Below are positions 11,074 through 22,800 of a DNA stretch of 64,000 nucleotides, piece after piece; the first letter of the stretch is position 1, and each line of letters begins with the position of its first letter. Under the pieces are notes generated by a model. The model searched no databases, was not told the DNA's origin, and saw only the letters and a list, made by a program, of their open reading frames with translations. Source of the DNA: Sarcocystis neurona (Eukaryota > Apicomplexa > Conoidasida > Eucoccidiorida > Sarcocystidae); NCBI GenBank assembly GCA_000727475.1, contig KL647306.1, forward strand, positions 895,748 through 959,747. Direction: 5' to 3'. Made by a program: the position numbers and the translations under genes.

Positions 11074-14000
11074 CTGCACGTGCAGAGCAAATACTCAGTT
11101 TGAACCGAGCGAATGCAAGAAAGTGCGTGTATGTATTATAAAGAAAGACAGACATATACGCTGACAATACACACGCATCTCCTGGCCCCCGGGACGTGCG
11201 TATCTGCAGGTTTATAGATACTGCTGCTACAACACACAGACGCATATACGCATGTACGTGGTACGTGGTGCAGCACCCACGCATAAGCGGGTGCCCTGCA
11301 GCCAGGCTGAATAACGCAGGATTGACGAGGCAGTGATACCTACATACGTGAGGAATAGACTTGCCTTCATGTGTACATATGTTTTACTAAGATATATACA
11401 CACATACAGCGTACACAAAGATGTGCGTCCATATGTGTATATACTCCATATACATATATATATGTACACGTATACAGGAGGCAGTGTGGACAGTGAATTC
11501 TTCTCAACAGCAAGTTCAATCCATCACTTCGAATACACGTGGACGAGGACACGTGAAGGGAAGAAAGGCAACATTTTACGTATGTACATATAAATGCGTC
11601 CACATGCACTACATATATAGACGAACGTGTGCGTAAGAAGTGTACATATTTATAGACGTTCACCTAGCGAGATACATACCGGGACCATTTCTCACTAAAG
11701 AGGGGAGAGCGTAACAGAACTGTGTAATATCTACATATATATATATATGTATACGTGCGTGTCGATAGAGAGATATATAAGAGTTACAGAGTCTACAGCG
11801 AAACACACAAATGTACACATCTGCCGATGTTTGCAGGACAGGTATAAGACAAAGAAGACCGATGTGTGCGCCTGTGTATGTATACATGTATGAACATCCA
11901 GAAGCTTGACATATACATATATATAGATATGCATAAGGATGACAGAGTCCACAGTAAAGTAGATACACACACATGTCTGCCAAGGTCTCCACACGCCGGG
12001 ATAAGACTTATAGTGCGCCTGCGTGTGCATGTGTACGCGGGTCCAGAAGGTCTGGCGTTTACAAAAAACACACGAAGATCCACCTACATGCGACGACGTA
12101 CGTGTGTGTGCGTCAAAAGAATTGATACATACTTCTATATTCGTATATACGCATGTGTACTGAGGAAGAGAATCAATGTATGTATATATATGTATATATA
12201 TATATGTTCAGAAGAAGAGTGAAGGCATGTACACGTATATACGTATACAGAAAAGACGAAGAGGCACCCATACATATACGTATATATATATATATATGTA
12301 TGTACATTTTCACAAAGAGAGTGAAGGCATCTATGTATGCATGTACAGATTAAGAGTCAAGACACGTATGCAGGACGAAAATAAAGGCACGTGTACACGT
12401 ACATATATATACAGCGGGACAGAGTGAGAAAGAAAGTAAAGGAACGCATATGTATGTGAAGATGCACGAAGAAAGTAAAGGGAGGTACATGTATATACAT
12501 GTGTATTCGTGCATGTTCAGAAAGAAAACAGGGCACCCCGGTGGTATCCTAACACACACATATATATGCGCACGAGAGAAGGAAGTAGCCCAATATAAAT
12601 ACATTTGTCAGTTATCTGTTTCTGACATACCGGAAGACGTTGTCTGCAGATTCAGCCATGCGTACGTACGTCCGTGGGATCATCGGCGCACATGTGCCCA
12701 GCCGTCTACTACGTGTATAGACACGCGTTTTACCCACGACAGCAAAACTCTCCCAACACGTCCGCATGCATATATATACATATGCACAGGCACATACAAA
12801 TATCTGTGTGTGCAGGTGTGTAAGGTGTGGTCCGAAACACACACACATGTAGCAACACCTAGACTTGTACGGGCCCATGTTCGTCCGTCACGGCCGGGGC
12901 TCGGGCACACGTACGTACACACGTGGAAACGAATGTGCATCTTCATATACGTGAGTGTGTCTAAAACGCGTGTATATACACGTCTAGACGTAAAAGACGA
13001 GAGAAAGTAGACGCGCAGTCGGTTGAAAGAGCGAGCCACACGGGAGCATGTCTGAAACGCGAACGTACATGTCTAGACGTAAAAGGCGACAAAAAGTAGA
13101 CACGCAGCCGGCTGAACGAGTGTGGTACACGTGAGTTTGTCTGAAGCGCACGCGTGTATATCTTTGTATGTGCATATATATATGTATGTGTACATCAGTA
13201 CATGTGTACAATATGAAAGAAAGTAGACACGCAGTTGGTTGAACGAGTGTGGTACACGTGAGTATGTCTGAAACGCGTACGTATATGTCTAGACGTAAAA
13301 GATGACAAAAAGTAGACATGCAGCCGGTTGAACGAGTGTGGCAGAGTGGGCTCGTCTAAAACGCATACGTGTATATCTACACACGTGCACCATATGAGAG
13401 AAAGTAGACACGCGGTCGGTTGCACAAGTGTGGCACACCCGTGAGTATGTCTAAAACGCGTTGTGTATATGAGACAGGGGGTGGACACGCAGCTTATAGA
13501 CACGGCTGGCCACCGGGCTCTTGGGCTCACTTGCATTTCTAAGATGCGCTTTTGTAGCTTCGCAAAGGCCGTCATCCGCGTAGTGTTCAAGTAGTACTGA
13601 TGAGGCCCTGCGCGCGCGAGCAGTGCCCCCGGGGGCCCGAGCAGCCAAATGGAAGAACGCGACCGAGGAGAAAGACAGGCAGAAGAAGAGAAATCGGCAG
13701 CGAAGATGACACGTGCTTTCAAAGAGAGAAAGCCACCACACAAGCACACGCAGATAGCGGCAAGAAAGCCACCACACAAGCACACGCAGATAGCGGCAAA
13801 GGAGAAGAAGTGGCTAACATCCATCGTCCGCAATGGGCCACGCCACGGAAGAGTAACTGACAGTACTGCCGCGGTCCCCCCTCCTGAACTCCGTCCCGCA
13901 GAAGACGCACCACGTGCGTGTTTGACTTCGTCACACCACACACGCACAGACGGAAAATCAGAAGAGCACACACGCATATGGATGTATACTGCAAGATGCA

Positions 14001-16858
14001 CGAAACATACAGCAGTTGGCAGCTAGACGTGTGTGGACAGAGAGAGAGACACACGGTGTATGTACACTCGACGTTGGTGGCTGATGACTGGTCACTTTCC
14101 CTCTCGCTGTCTCTCTCTGCAGAGATGCGTGTATATTGGCCTGTGTCTCACAGACGTGCAGATCTGCATGCGCAGAGTGTGGAGAGTTGCCTGTGAATCT
14201 TCACCTTTATCTTCATATGTGTATGCGGCTGGGATGCGGATAGCTGCGCACAGACCGAGTGCCGCGTCTACATGTTTCCTCCCCTATAGGCGCATAATAT
14301 GGATACACCTGTCACACAGCTACCGGGAAACAGGCATGCGGGGGGAGGTTGTGTGTGTGTAAATATGAATATCTGTGGTGATCTGTCCTTCTGCATATAT
14401 GAATTAGTCTTCTTTGGCTCTCTCTGTCTTTCTCTCTATATCCACACGTGTGTGTGGCTGAAGGCCGTGATCTATTTACCTTGTGACGCATACGTGGGTT
14501 CATACATGGAAGCAGCGGAGGATACCCTCCTCCATCTGCACAGACCTATATAGGCAAGTCATACTTTACACATACACATTTGGGATTACCTGCATCTTCA
14601 GCTACAGACGTATGTGTATACACACAGAAAACACAAGGGAAAGGATATCTTTCTTTGTATATCTCTCTAGACAAGAAGAACGGCACTGTGTGTTGTCATA
14701 GCCTGTGCTGCAGGATACCTGCGCATAGAATCCCCACGTTTTTATGAGGTAGGAAAATGTCAACCCGGCAGCCTTGCAAATGCAGTCGCCGTTGAAAAGA
14801 TATACCCATATCCCTGAGGGTCCGTACTACTTCGATACTCCACTTTGACGTGTGTTCTCCATCCTCCTGCAGCAACAGCAACAGCAGCAGCAACAGCAGC
14901 AGGAGCAGCAGCAGCGGCAGGGAACGGACGTGCAGCGTGACAGGCGCGAGAGCAGTGGCACCAGCAGCCGGAGCATCGGCAAGAAAAGCAACAGCACACG
15001 CAGCAATGGCAGGGAGTGCGAGAGCTGTGTGCAGCAGTAGCAGGGGCCGCAGCAAGAGGAGCAGCACTGGGTGCGGCCGAACGAGCCGCAGTACCTGCAA
15101 CAGCAGCAGGGGGAGCAGGTGCAGGAACTTCAGCAGCATGAGGGGGGCAGCAGAAGCGGTAACAACTGCCGCAGTCGGACGATGGAACGTAGCAGCAGGA
15201 CGGGGTCCAACAGGGAGCGCACGCGCAGTCCCAGGTGCAGCAGGAGCAACACCAGCGTCAGCAGCAGGAAGTGTGGCACCAGAGGAGCCCTAGGAGCACC
15301 ACTCGCACGCGTCGAACAGCAGCAACAGCAGCAGAACACGCGCAGGAGCAACAGCAGCAGCAGGACACGCGCCACTGCAGCAGAAGCAGGAACAGCAGCA
15401 CTTTGGACACTTGGACAAATAAAAGCGGGAAAGAAGACGTGAAAGATGTGGCGGAGCCGCGTTCCTAACATCTCTGCAGAAAACGTTTAGTGTCGAAGAA
15501 CTGCAAGTCAAGGAAAGCGTTGACGACATTGTGCCGGGGGAAAACTGTGTGTGGGTATTCTTCTCACCAGCTTAGCGTTGGCAGCAGCTTTCGTCGCAAC
15601 GCGACCTAGAAATGCTCTCTCGGCCGGTTCCAGGCTCTCATATATATCTGTGTCAGCCATAAACTCGAAGAAACACGGCCACAGACACACGGAGGTAGGC
15701 TCACCTACTAGTAAATATACACATATGAAGGAAGGAGACCCAATCAAATAATGCTCATCGGCAGGTAGGCTCATCCACCAATAAATATATAAAGGAAAAG
15801 GACGCAAGCAGGTACGCATCTGTAGGCAGGCTCACCTATCAACAAACACATGTAAGGCAAAAGGCGCAAGCAAATATTCACCGGAAGTCCGACGCCCTTC
15901 GAGACACACGTGGCCACACATGTACGTCTTTTCTGCAGAAGAAGTTCGACGCAGAAGTAAGCTGCCTTCGTCTACACTTAGACACACGCGTCCTCGGTGA
16001 ATCCTGACAAACACGGCTATAATACATAGACGCGTATATATATGAATTACGCAAGCAGCCACCAATCATCGAGCCCCTCGAAAGACACACGTGTGGCCAC
16101 GTATGTCTACGTATTTGTTTCTGCAGCACGAGTTCTACGTAGATGTGAGCGACTCTCCACTGCCTCTATACGCTTCTGTGGCACACGACGCCTCGGCATA
16201 TATGCAGGACGAGCTCTACACACAGACACGTATATATACACACACACGCACATGCACGTGTGTCTACACATGTACCCCTTCGCTTTGAAGAGAGACTCGC
16301 CCAGGAAGAGCGCGTCTGTCCCACGCGCAGCACAGACGTCCCTTTTCTCTCGCCTGCTGCACAGACGACTCTAAAAAAGGGGCGAAGGGGGATACGACGC
16401 TGTACACACACACACGTGCATCTGGACATGTAGAAGAGGCGTCGCTTTTCTTCTCCCGTCCTTCTCTGCGGAACTGTATGTGCCTTCCGATTTTCACTGC
16501 CGCACGCACGTGGCGGGCAGCCCTGGACATGCTTCCCCGCCCCTTCGCGTGCGTGGCCACTGCCCGGCATTCTTCACTCGTATACAAATGCGGTCTGTGC
16601 ACGCTTAGAGAGACCCCGGCAACGGCCGAGAAAGAGACCGGAGAGAGAGCCACGCGTGCTGCTCAGAAAGTCCACTGCAGGACAGCAGCTGCCTTCGCCG
16701 TCCCTACGGATGCAACGCACGTCTGTATATACTTACACATATATATACATACGCAGACGGGTGCGCACGTCTCCAGGTATTTGTGAACGAGGACAGAGAA
16801 AGGAAGAGTGCCACCGTTCACTCAACATAGGACATACACACACGTGCACACTCGTGGG

Positions 16859-16892
<34 letters not shown>

Positions 16893-19800
16893 AAGCAGAA
16901 ATTCTAGCTATTTGCATACATACACATATATGTGCATATATGGACGACAGACGGGTGCACCTAAAATACACATATACGTGGGTTTGTGGGCGGGAAGGAC
17001 CGTGCCCCCACCTACTCACATATATATATGTTTATGTGCACAACAGACGTTTGCACGATAGATATACATGGGTGTGTAGAAAGTAAGGACCGTGCGCGCC
17101 TACCTGTGTAGTGATACTGAAGTACAGTAGAAACCTGCAGCAACTTGCGTAGTTGGTGCGCAGCAAGGGACGGGTTCCGTCGAGCGATGGAAGCTAGGAG
17201 CTTTCGAATAAGCTGCGCAACAGCAACAGCAGCACACAAGCCGGTCCGACGCGACTCTTCTTCGCTCATAATGTGTACAGTGGACACCCGTAGACTCGCA
17301 GGTGTATGTGTGTAGATGTTCACGCGTCTCGCCCTACACACAACGATACAAATAAGGAACCCACCACCCACCTCCAGCATATATATATAAATATGGGCAT
17401 ATATATATACATATGCATGCAGGTAGTGGGTGGTCGATTCAGCAGCTTGTGGGGATCCCCCGCAACAGCAGCAGCTGCATGTAGACAATGTCTCGACCTT
17501 CCTCGTCACCCCCCCTCCCCCCCTTTTTCGATATCTTTCTTTGTCCCTAGCAACACTTCCTCAAGACGATGTCCACGTTTGATATATACACGTCTGGACA
17601 TCTGTTTTATTGTCCAGCGCGGGCGATGTCCACCGGCGACGCCGTTCGAGAGACGGTCGAGGCCGGCAGCTTGTGAATTACGCAGCTCGCCAGCAGCAGC
17701 AGCAGCCGTGCAACAAAAAATCAGCCGGTGCTTCTCTGCAAACAGACGTCTGTCTACCCTGCGACTCTGCAGACGTTGATGATGCCCGTCCACACAGAGC
17801 AGTGCAGAAGAACGCTTCAGGCAAAAATGCACGAGGATCTATCACCAGACACACACATACACACGAGCTCCGTATACAACTCCTCTGCCACACTATATAT
17901 AGGTATATATGCAAAAGGATCCGCATATATACACATATATATATGTATATATGTATATACATATATACATAGTATACTAGCACTACGTGGAACATAGGTC
18001 ACACTGCACATATGTATATATATATATACACGTGTACTAGTAATATTCGCAAGAGGATTCACGTATATGTATCACGCATGCATACGTCCTACTATAATAT
18101 ATGCAGCGTGATCCACGTACATACACACACATATATAGATAAATACAGATATTTATATATATATATATACAAACCATACTAGCCCCATGTGGAACATGCG
18201 CCACACTGCATATATATACATATCTATATATATATACTATACTAGCACTATGTGGAAAATGGGCCACACTGCTTACATATATATATATACATATATATGT
18301 AAGCAGAGCGCGGTCTACATATATGCATCACGCACACATACGTACTATTCTAATATACACAGCATGGTTCACCTTCATATATATATATATATATACACAT
18401 CCATATATATATATGCCTCTAATGTGGGTAGTCCGCTTTACATATATAGACCAGGTACAAAGACGTTCTCGTTACAGACAGCAGAATCGACAGACTTCCA
18501 TACATGTGTAGCCTGTCACATTCACATATACGTATGTAAGCTCCGTATATTTCCTGTCACAAGTATATATGCGCGCTTTACATACATGAGACAGAGAGAG
18601 TACTAAATAAATGAGCCGCTCCTCCCTTCGAGTTTTCGACCGCCACGCAGGACGCCCACCCACTGCAGGCACACGCGCCCACGCATGCGTCTACACATTC
18701 TGGGCAGAAAAATTGCACACGCGTGTTGGCAGACAAGTAGCTCTCTTCCTGGGTCTCCCCATCTATTCTCTTCTCATATCTATACACATACCTTCCCAAG
18801 CAAGAAAGTAAAAAAATTTGCATATATGTATATAGCTGGTCCTCCGTGTGAGCTCGCCCACGACGTCTGCACAGGCCCAGGTGACAGGTGTGTGCCCCCC
18901 TCCAAGTGATGGCACAACACGTACACAAAAATATGCGTGTCTCTAGACAGTGAAGTGCCCCTACTACAAACGGGAGACGGACCAATAAGTACATATGTAG
19001 ATCCACGCATTTATATACATACACATGTGTACTTACAATGAGACACGTCTTAGTAGACGGGAACACCCATATATCTATATACATACACATATATATATAT
19101 ATATGCGTGTATATATATATATATCCATATGAAAATAATGAAGCATTGCCACATACATATATGTATATATTTATACGTCTACGTGTAATTAGGAACGAAT
19201 ATATAGACGAAGACATCCACATGAGTATATGTAGATGTGTATATTTTTTGTATGCAGAGAATGAAATATTGCCGCAGAAGTCCACAGAGGTGTGGAACTT
19301 GTAGCAGGTCCACGTCGATACACGTAGACAGAAGTAGCCGCATTTACTTCTTCTAGCTTCTGTCCTCTTCTGGGCGTACGTGTGTGTGTGTGTGTGTGTC
19401 AATATATATATGCCTTGGTGAAGTGTAGCAACCGTGGACACTATGCCCGTGTATACGATACACATGCCAAGACAAAGAGATGCAGAAACAGAAGTACCAC
19501 TCCACCTTGAGTAGTACTTGCACGTGGTCGTGTCTGCAGGCGGTTGCATCCAAATATTCGAATTCTGCGCGAAGAAGAAGGACGTACGGCTTCGGAAGCG
19601 CCGCTGAGGCACACCGTTGCATGTAGCAGCAAGCAAAGGGCCTGAACATCAAAAGGGTCCTGCTGCTAATAGAGCAGCCACACCAGCAAAAAGCAACACA
19701 CCAGCAGCCACGGCAATCACAGCAGCCTTGACAGCAGCAACAGCAGCAGCAACAGCAGCCGCAACAGCCGCAGCAGCAGCACGAGCAGCCGCAACAGCCG

Positions 19801-22800
19801 CAGCAGCTCCCGCAACAGCAGCAGGAGCAACAGCGACATCAACAACGGCGGCAGCAGCACGGGAGAAGATAGCCAGCAGAAACACGGGTGGATCGAAGCG
19901 GAGAGCCGCGAAGGGGGGGAGTGGAAGTCACGTGTATTTTTGCAGAAGGAGGCACGAAGAACGGGACAAGAGAAGGGTGTCTCTAACTTTGTCTGGTCAC
20001 GCGCACAGAGAGAAGGGAAGCAGAGAGATGGACGTACATTTGCCGGGTCGAGAAAGGGACAGTTCCACGAGAAAAAACACAAAACTTGTGAAACTGCAGA
20101 CGTGTCTCGGCGCCCCCCACTTTCACACACAGAGAACAGAGACACGCAGCAGCAAGTCCACGTAAGAGACCGCAGCAAAAGAGTTATATGGAGGAGACAC
20201 ACACATACACACGGAAGATGCGAGAGTGGAGAAGAGAAACGCATAGAAAGACCTCTCAGAAAGCAACAGCAAAACGTGTCCCTCCCCAAAAGTCAGCGTC
20301 CCCACACCTGCAGACACGAAGGGGCGAGACGCACGAGTCAGGCAGCTACGGCGACGCGACGGGGGGGGGGGGGGGGGGAGCCACGCGGAGAAAAGCGGCT
20401 CCGAATAAACGAGACAAACGTAGGAGACACGCAGCTTGGGAAGTCCACACACCTTACCTATCCAAGTGCGTTGTGTGGATATCTGTCGAACTCAAGAGGA
20501 AGCGGCACAGGACGACCGAGTCCCGCAAATGGGGCGCCCCCCCCCCCCCGTCCGGAGGGCGGACGAGGCGCGGCCGGAGGGACAATTCGCTTCTGTATTA
20601 TCCACTACAGACATACTCCACATCTGGCGAGCGTGGAGAAAGTGACTTCTTCGTCTGTAAGCTGCAGAGAGCTTCCACGTGAGCAGAGCTAGCTGTTGCT
20701 GCTCTAGCTATATGTATGTACGTATGTACATAGTGGGTAAAAGTGCTGCATTTCCTGCTCCCTATGTTGCCTTTCTATCTTCTACGGTAGGCAGACGTCT
20801 TGTACGTGAACAGAGGCGTCTTTCGTGCTCCTCTGTCCCTCTCCACATACGCGCATATATACCGCAGATAGAAGTCTATTCCTCTCTCTCTCTCTCTCTC
20901 TGTGCTGCCCCCGGTTCTGCTCTCTGCAGTCGGCAGAGATCTCCTCCTATATGAACAGGGTCGTCTTATCTCTCCACATGTACATACATATATTATATTG
21001 ACGCATGTATGCGTCTGTCTCTATGTGGCCTCTTTCAATGTACACGTGTTCATGTGCTCCACACGTAGAAGCCCGCAGCGTGAAGAGTCGCGTGAGCGAA
21101 AGACACAGAAGAGACGTGCTTCCATACAATGCAGAGAAAAGGGAGAGCAACTCTGCGCAGGCCAAGTCGAGGAACCGAAGCGTGGAGCAGAACAAGTCGA
21201 ACACAGAGGGACACACGCGTACACACTGCATGTGAATTCGAGTTGCTGGGTAGACACGAGACTCTGCAGATGCGTATGGGAGCCTATAGACACGAGCACG
21301 CCGATGTACTTATTATATACATCCGTAGCTGTGTGTGTGTATATATATATGTAGGAAGAAAAGAACTTCGTAGGTAGACACTGCAAATGTATATGGGAGT
21401 ATATAGACACACGTCCATGTGTACGTACTTATGTACGTCTACAGCTGGATATATATATATAGGGGAAGAAAAACTTTTGTGGGACACATGCAAGTGGAGT
21501 ATATATGCATGTGCTTGTGTATGTACTCGTAGACGTCTGCAGTCATACACAGATATTAGGAGTAAGACATTAATTTTGTAGGGACACACTGCAGACGTAC
21601 ACCGGAGTCTATACGTACAGATGCCTGCATGCACTCTACTTCTACCGTTGGTTACATATAGAGAGAGACAAGTAGGAAGAAATTTATTGAGTAGATAGGG
21701 AGACAAAGTGCAGGGGTGTACATGGGAGTATACACATATACGCTTGTATTTATACATATGTTTATGGCTAGACATGAGCATACATATATATATATATATA
21801 TATCCTTACGTGTATATATATGTATATATATATATATATACATGTAGACAGAGGAGAGGGGACGGTTTACCTGAGAAAATTTGTGATGGATCGCCTTGTG
21901 AAAGGCGATGGTGAGTTGCACATGGGAGAAGTCTAATTTGCAGAAGGCGGAGGCAGCGACCGCCAGCAGCGCCTGATCCAGCAGCAGTACGTGCTTCTTC
22001 AACACTCGAGAAAGCAGCAGCAGCGAGGCCCCGTCTCTGCAGCAGTCACACACGAAAAGCACGCCCTTGCCTGCAGCTGGGGAAGAGGCGCAGCAGCCGC
22101 AGCAGCACCAGACGTTCTGACGCTTCTCCCAATAGCCAGCAGCGGCGCTGCCCAACTTCCTGCGTTCCCCACAGAAGCTGTTGCAGGCGAGCAGCAGCAA
22201 GGACCACCTCCTCAAAGTTTTCACCAGCGGCAGCATCACACGGCTGCAGCACCCCCGTCACCCCAAGCAGCAGAAGCAGCAGCGTCACTACCAAGCCGAA
22301 GCAGCAGCAGCAGCGCCACCACCACCAATACCAACCCCACCAGAAGCAGGAGCAGCACACCTGCGCGGCAGTGCATGCGCGGAGACAGCTGTGGCAGCGC
22401 TTCCACAAGGCTGCAGCGCAGTGCCTCCGCTCCGCAAGGAGTCTGAAGCGATACCGACAGCAGCACCGAGACACACCCCTTCTATTGTCACAGAGTGAGC
22501 GACGGCAGCAGCAGCAGCAGTACATTACTACGGCGTCTCCACGCATGCAGCCACACCAGAACTTGCAGTACCGCCAACAAGTATAGCCACGACGGAGCTC
22601 TCTGCCCTTCGAAACTGGGCGCACGAGCCTCTCCTCGCCATATCTACATATACACGGTACAAGCCGAGGTATACATTTCTCGATATTTTGCGTGCCGTTG
22701 CATGCAGCTTGCTAGCGCCTTAATGCTTCATCTCTGGTCCTTTTTCCACGCGCATCTGGAACGGATCTGCCCTTGGGATACACGTCCTGCTTTTGCGTCC

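Noticed and set aside
14850..15293. Plus-strand Ser/Ala-rich ORF of 147 codons
   Set aside because: It lies on the CAG strand of the intron tract before RAP exon 6; the opposite strand has phase-consistent RAP exons on both sides.
18578..19636. Minus-strand 352-codon ORF
   Set aside because: It consists of microsatellite-encoded Tyr/Ile/His/Thr stretches (IYIYTHIYIYM type) and spans intron repeats; no domain was found.
19617..20165. Plus-strand 182-codon Ala-rich ORF
   Set aside because: The Ala runs come from the CAG tract in RAP intron 2; the rest has no recognisable content.
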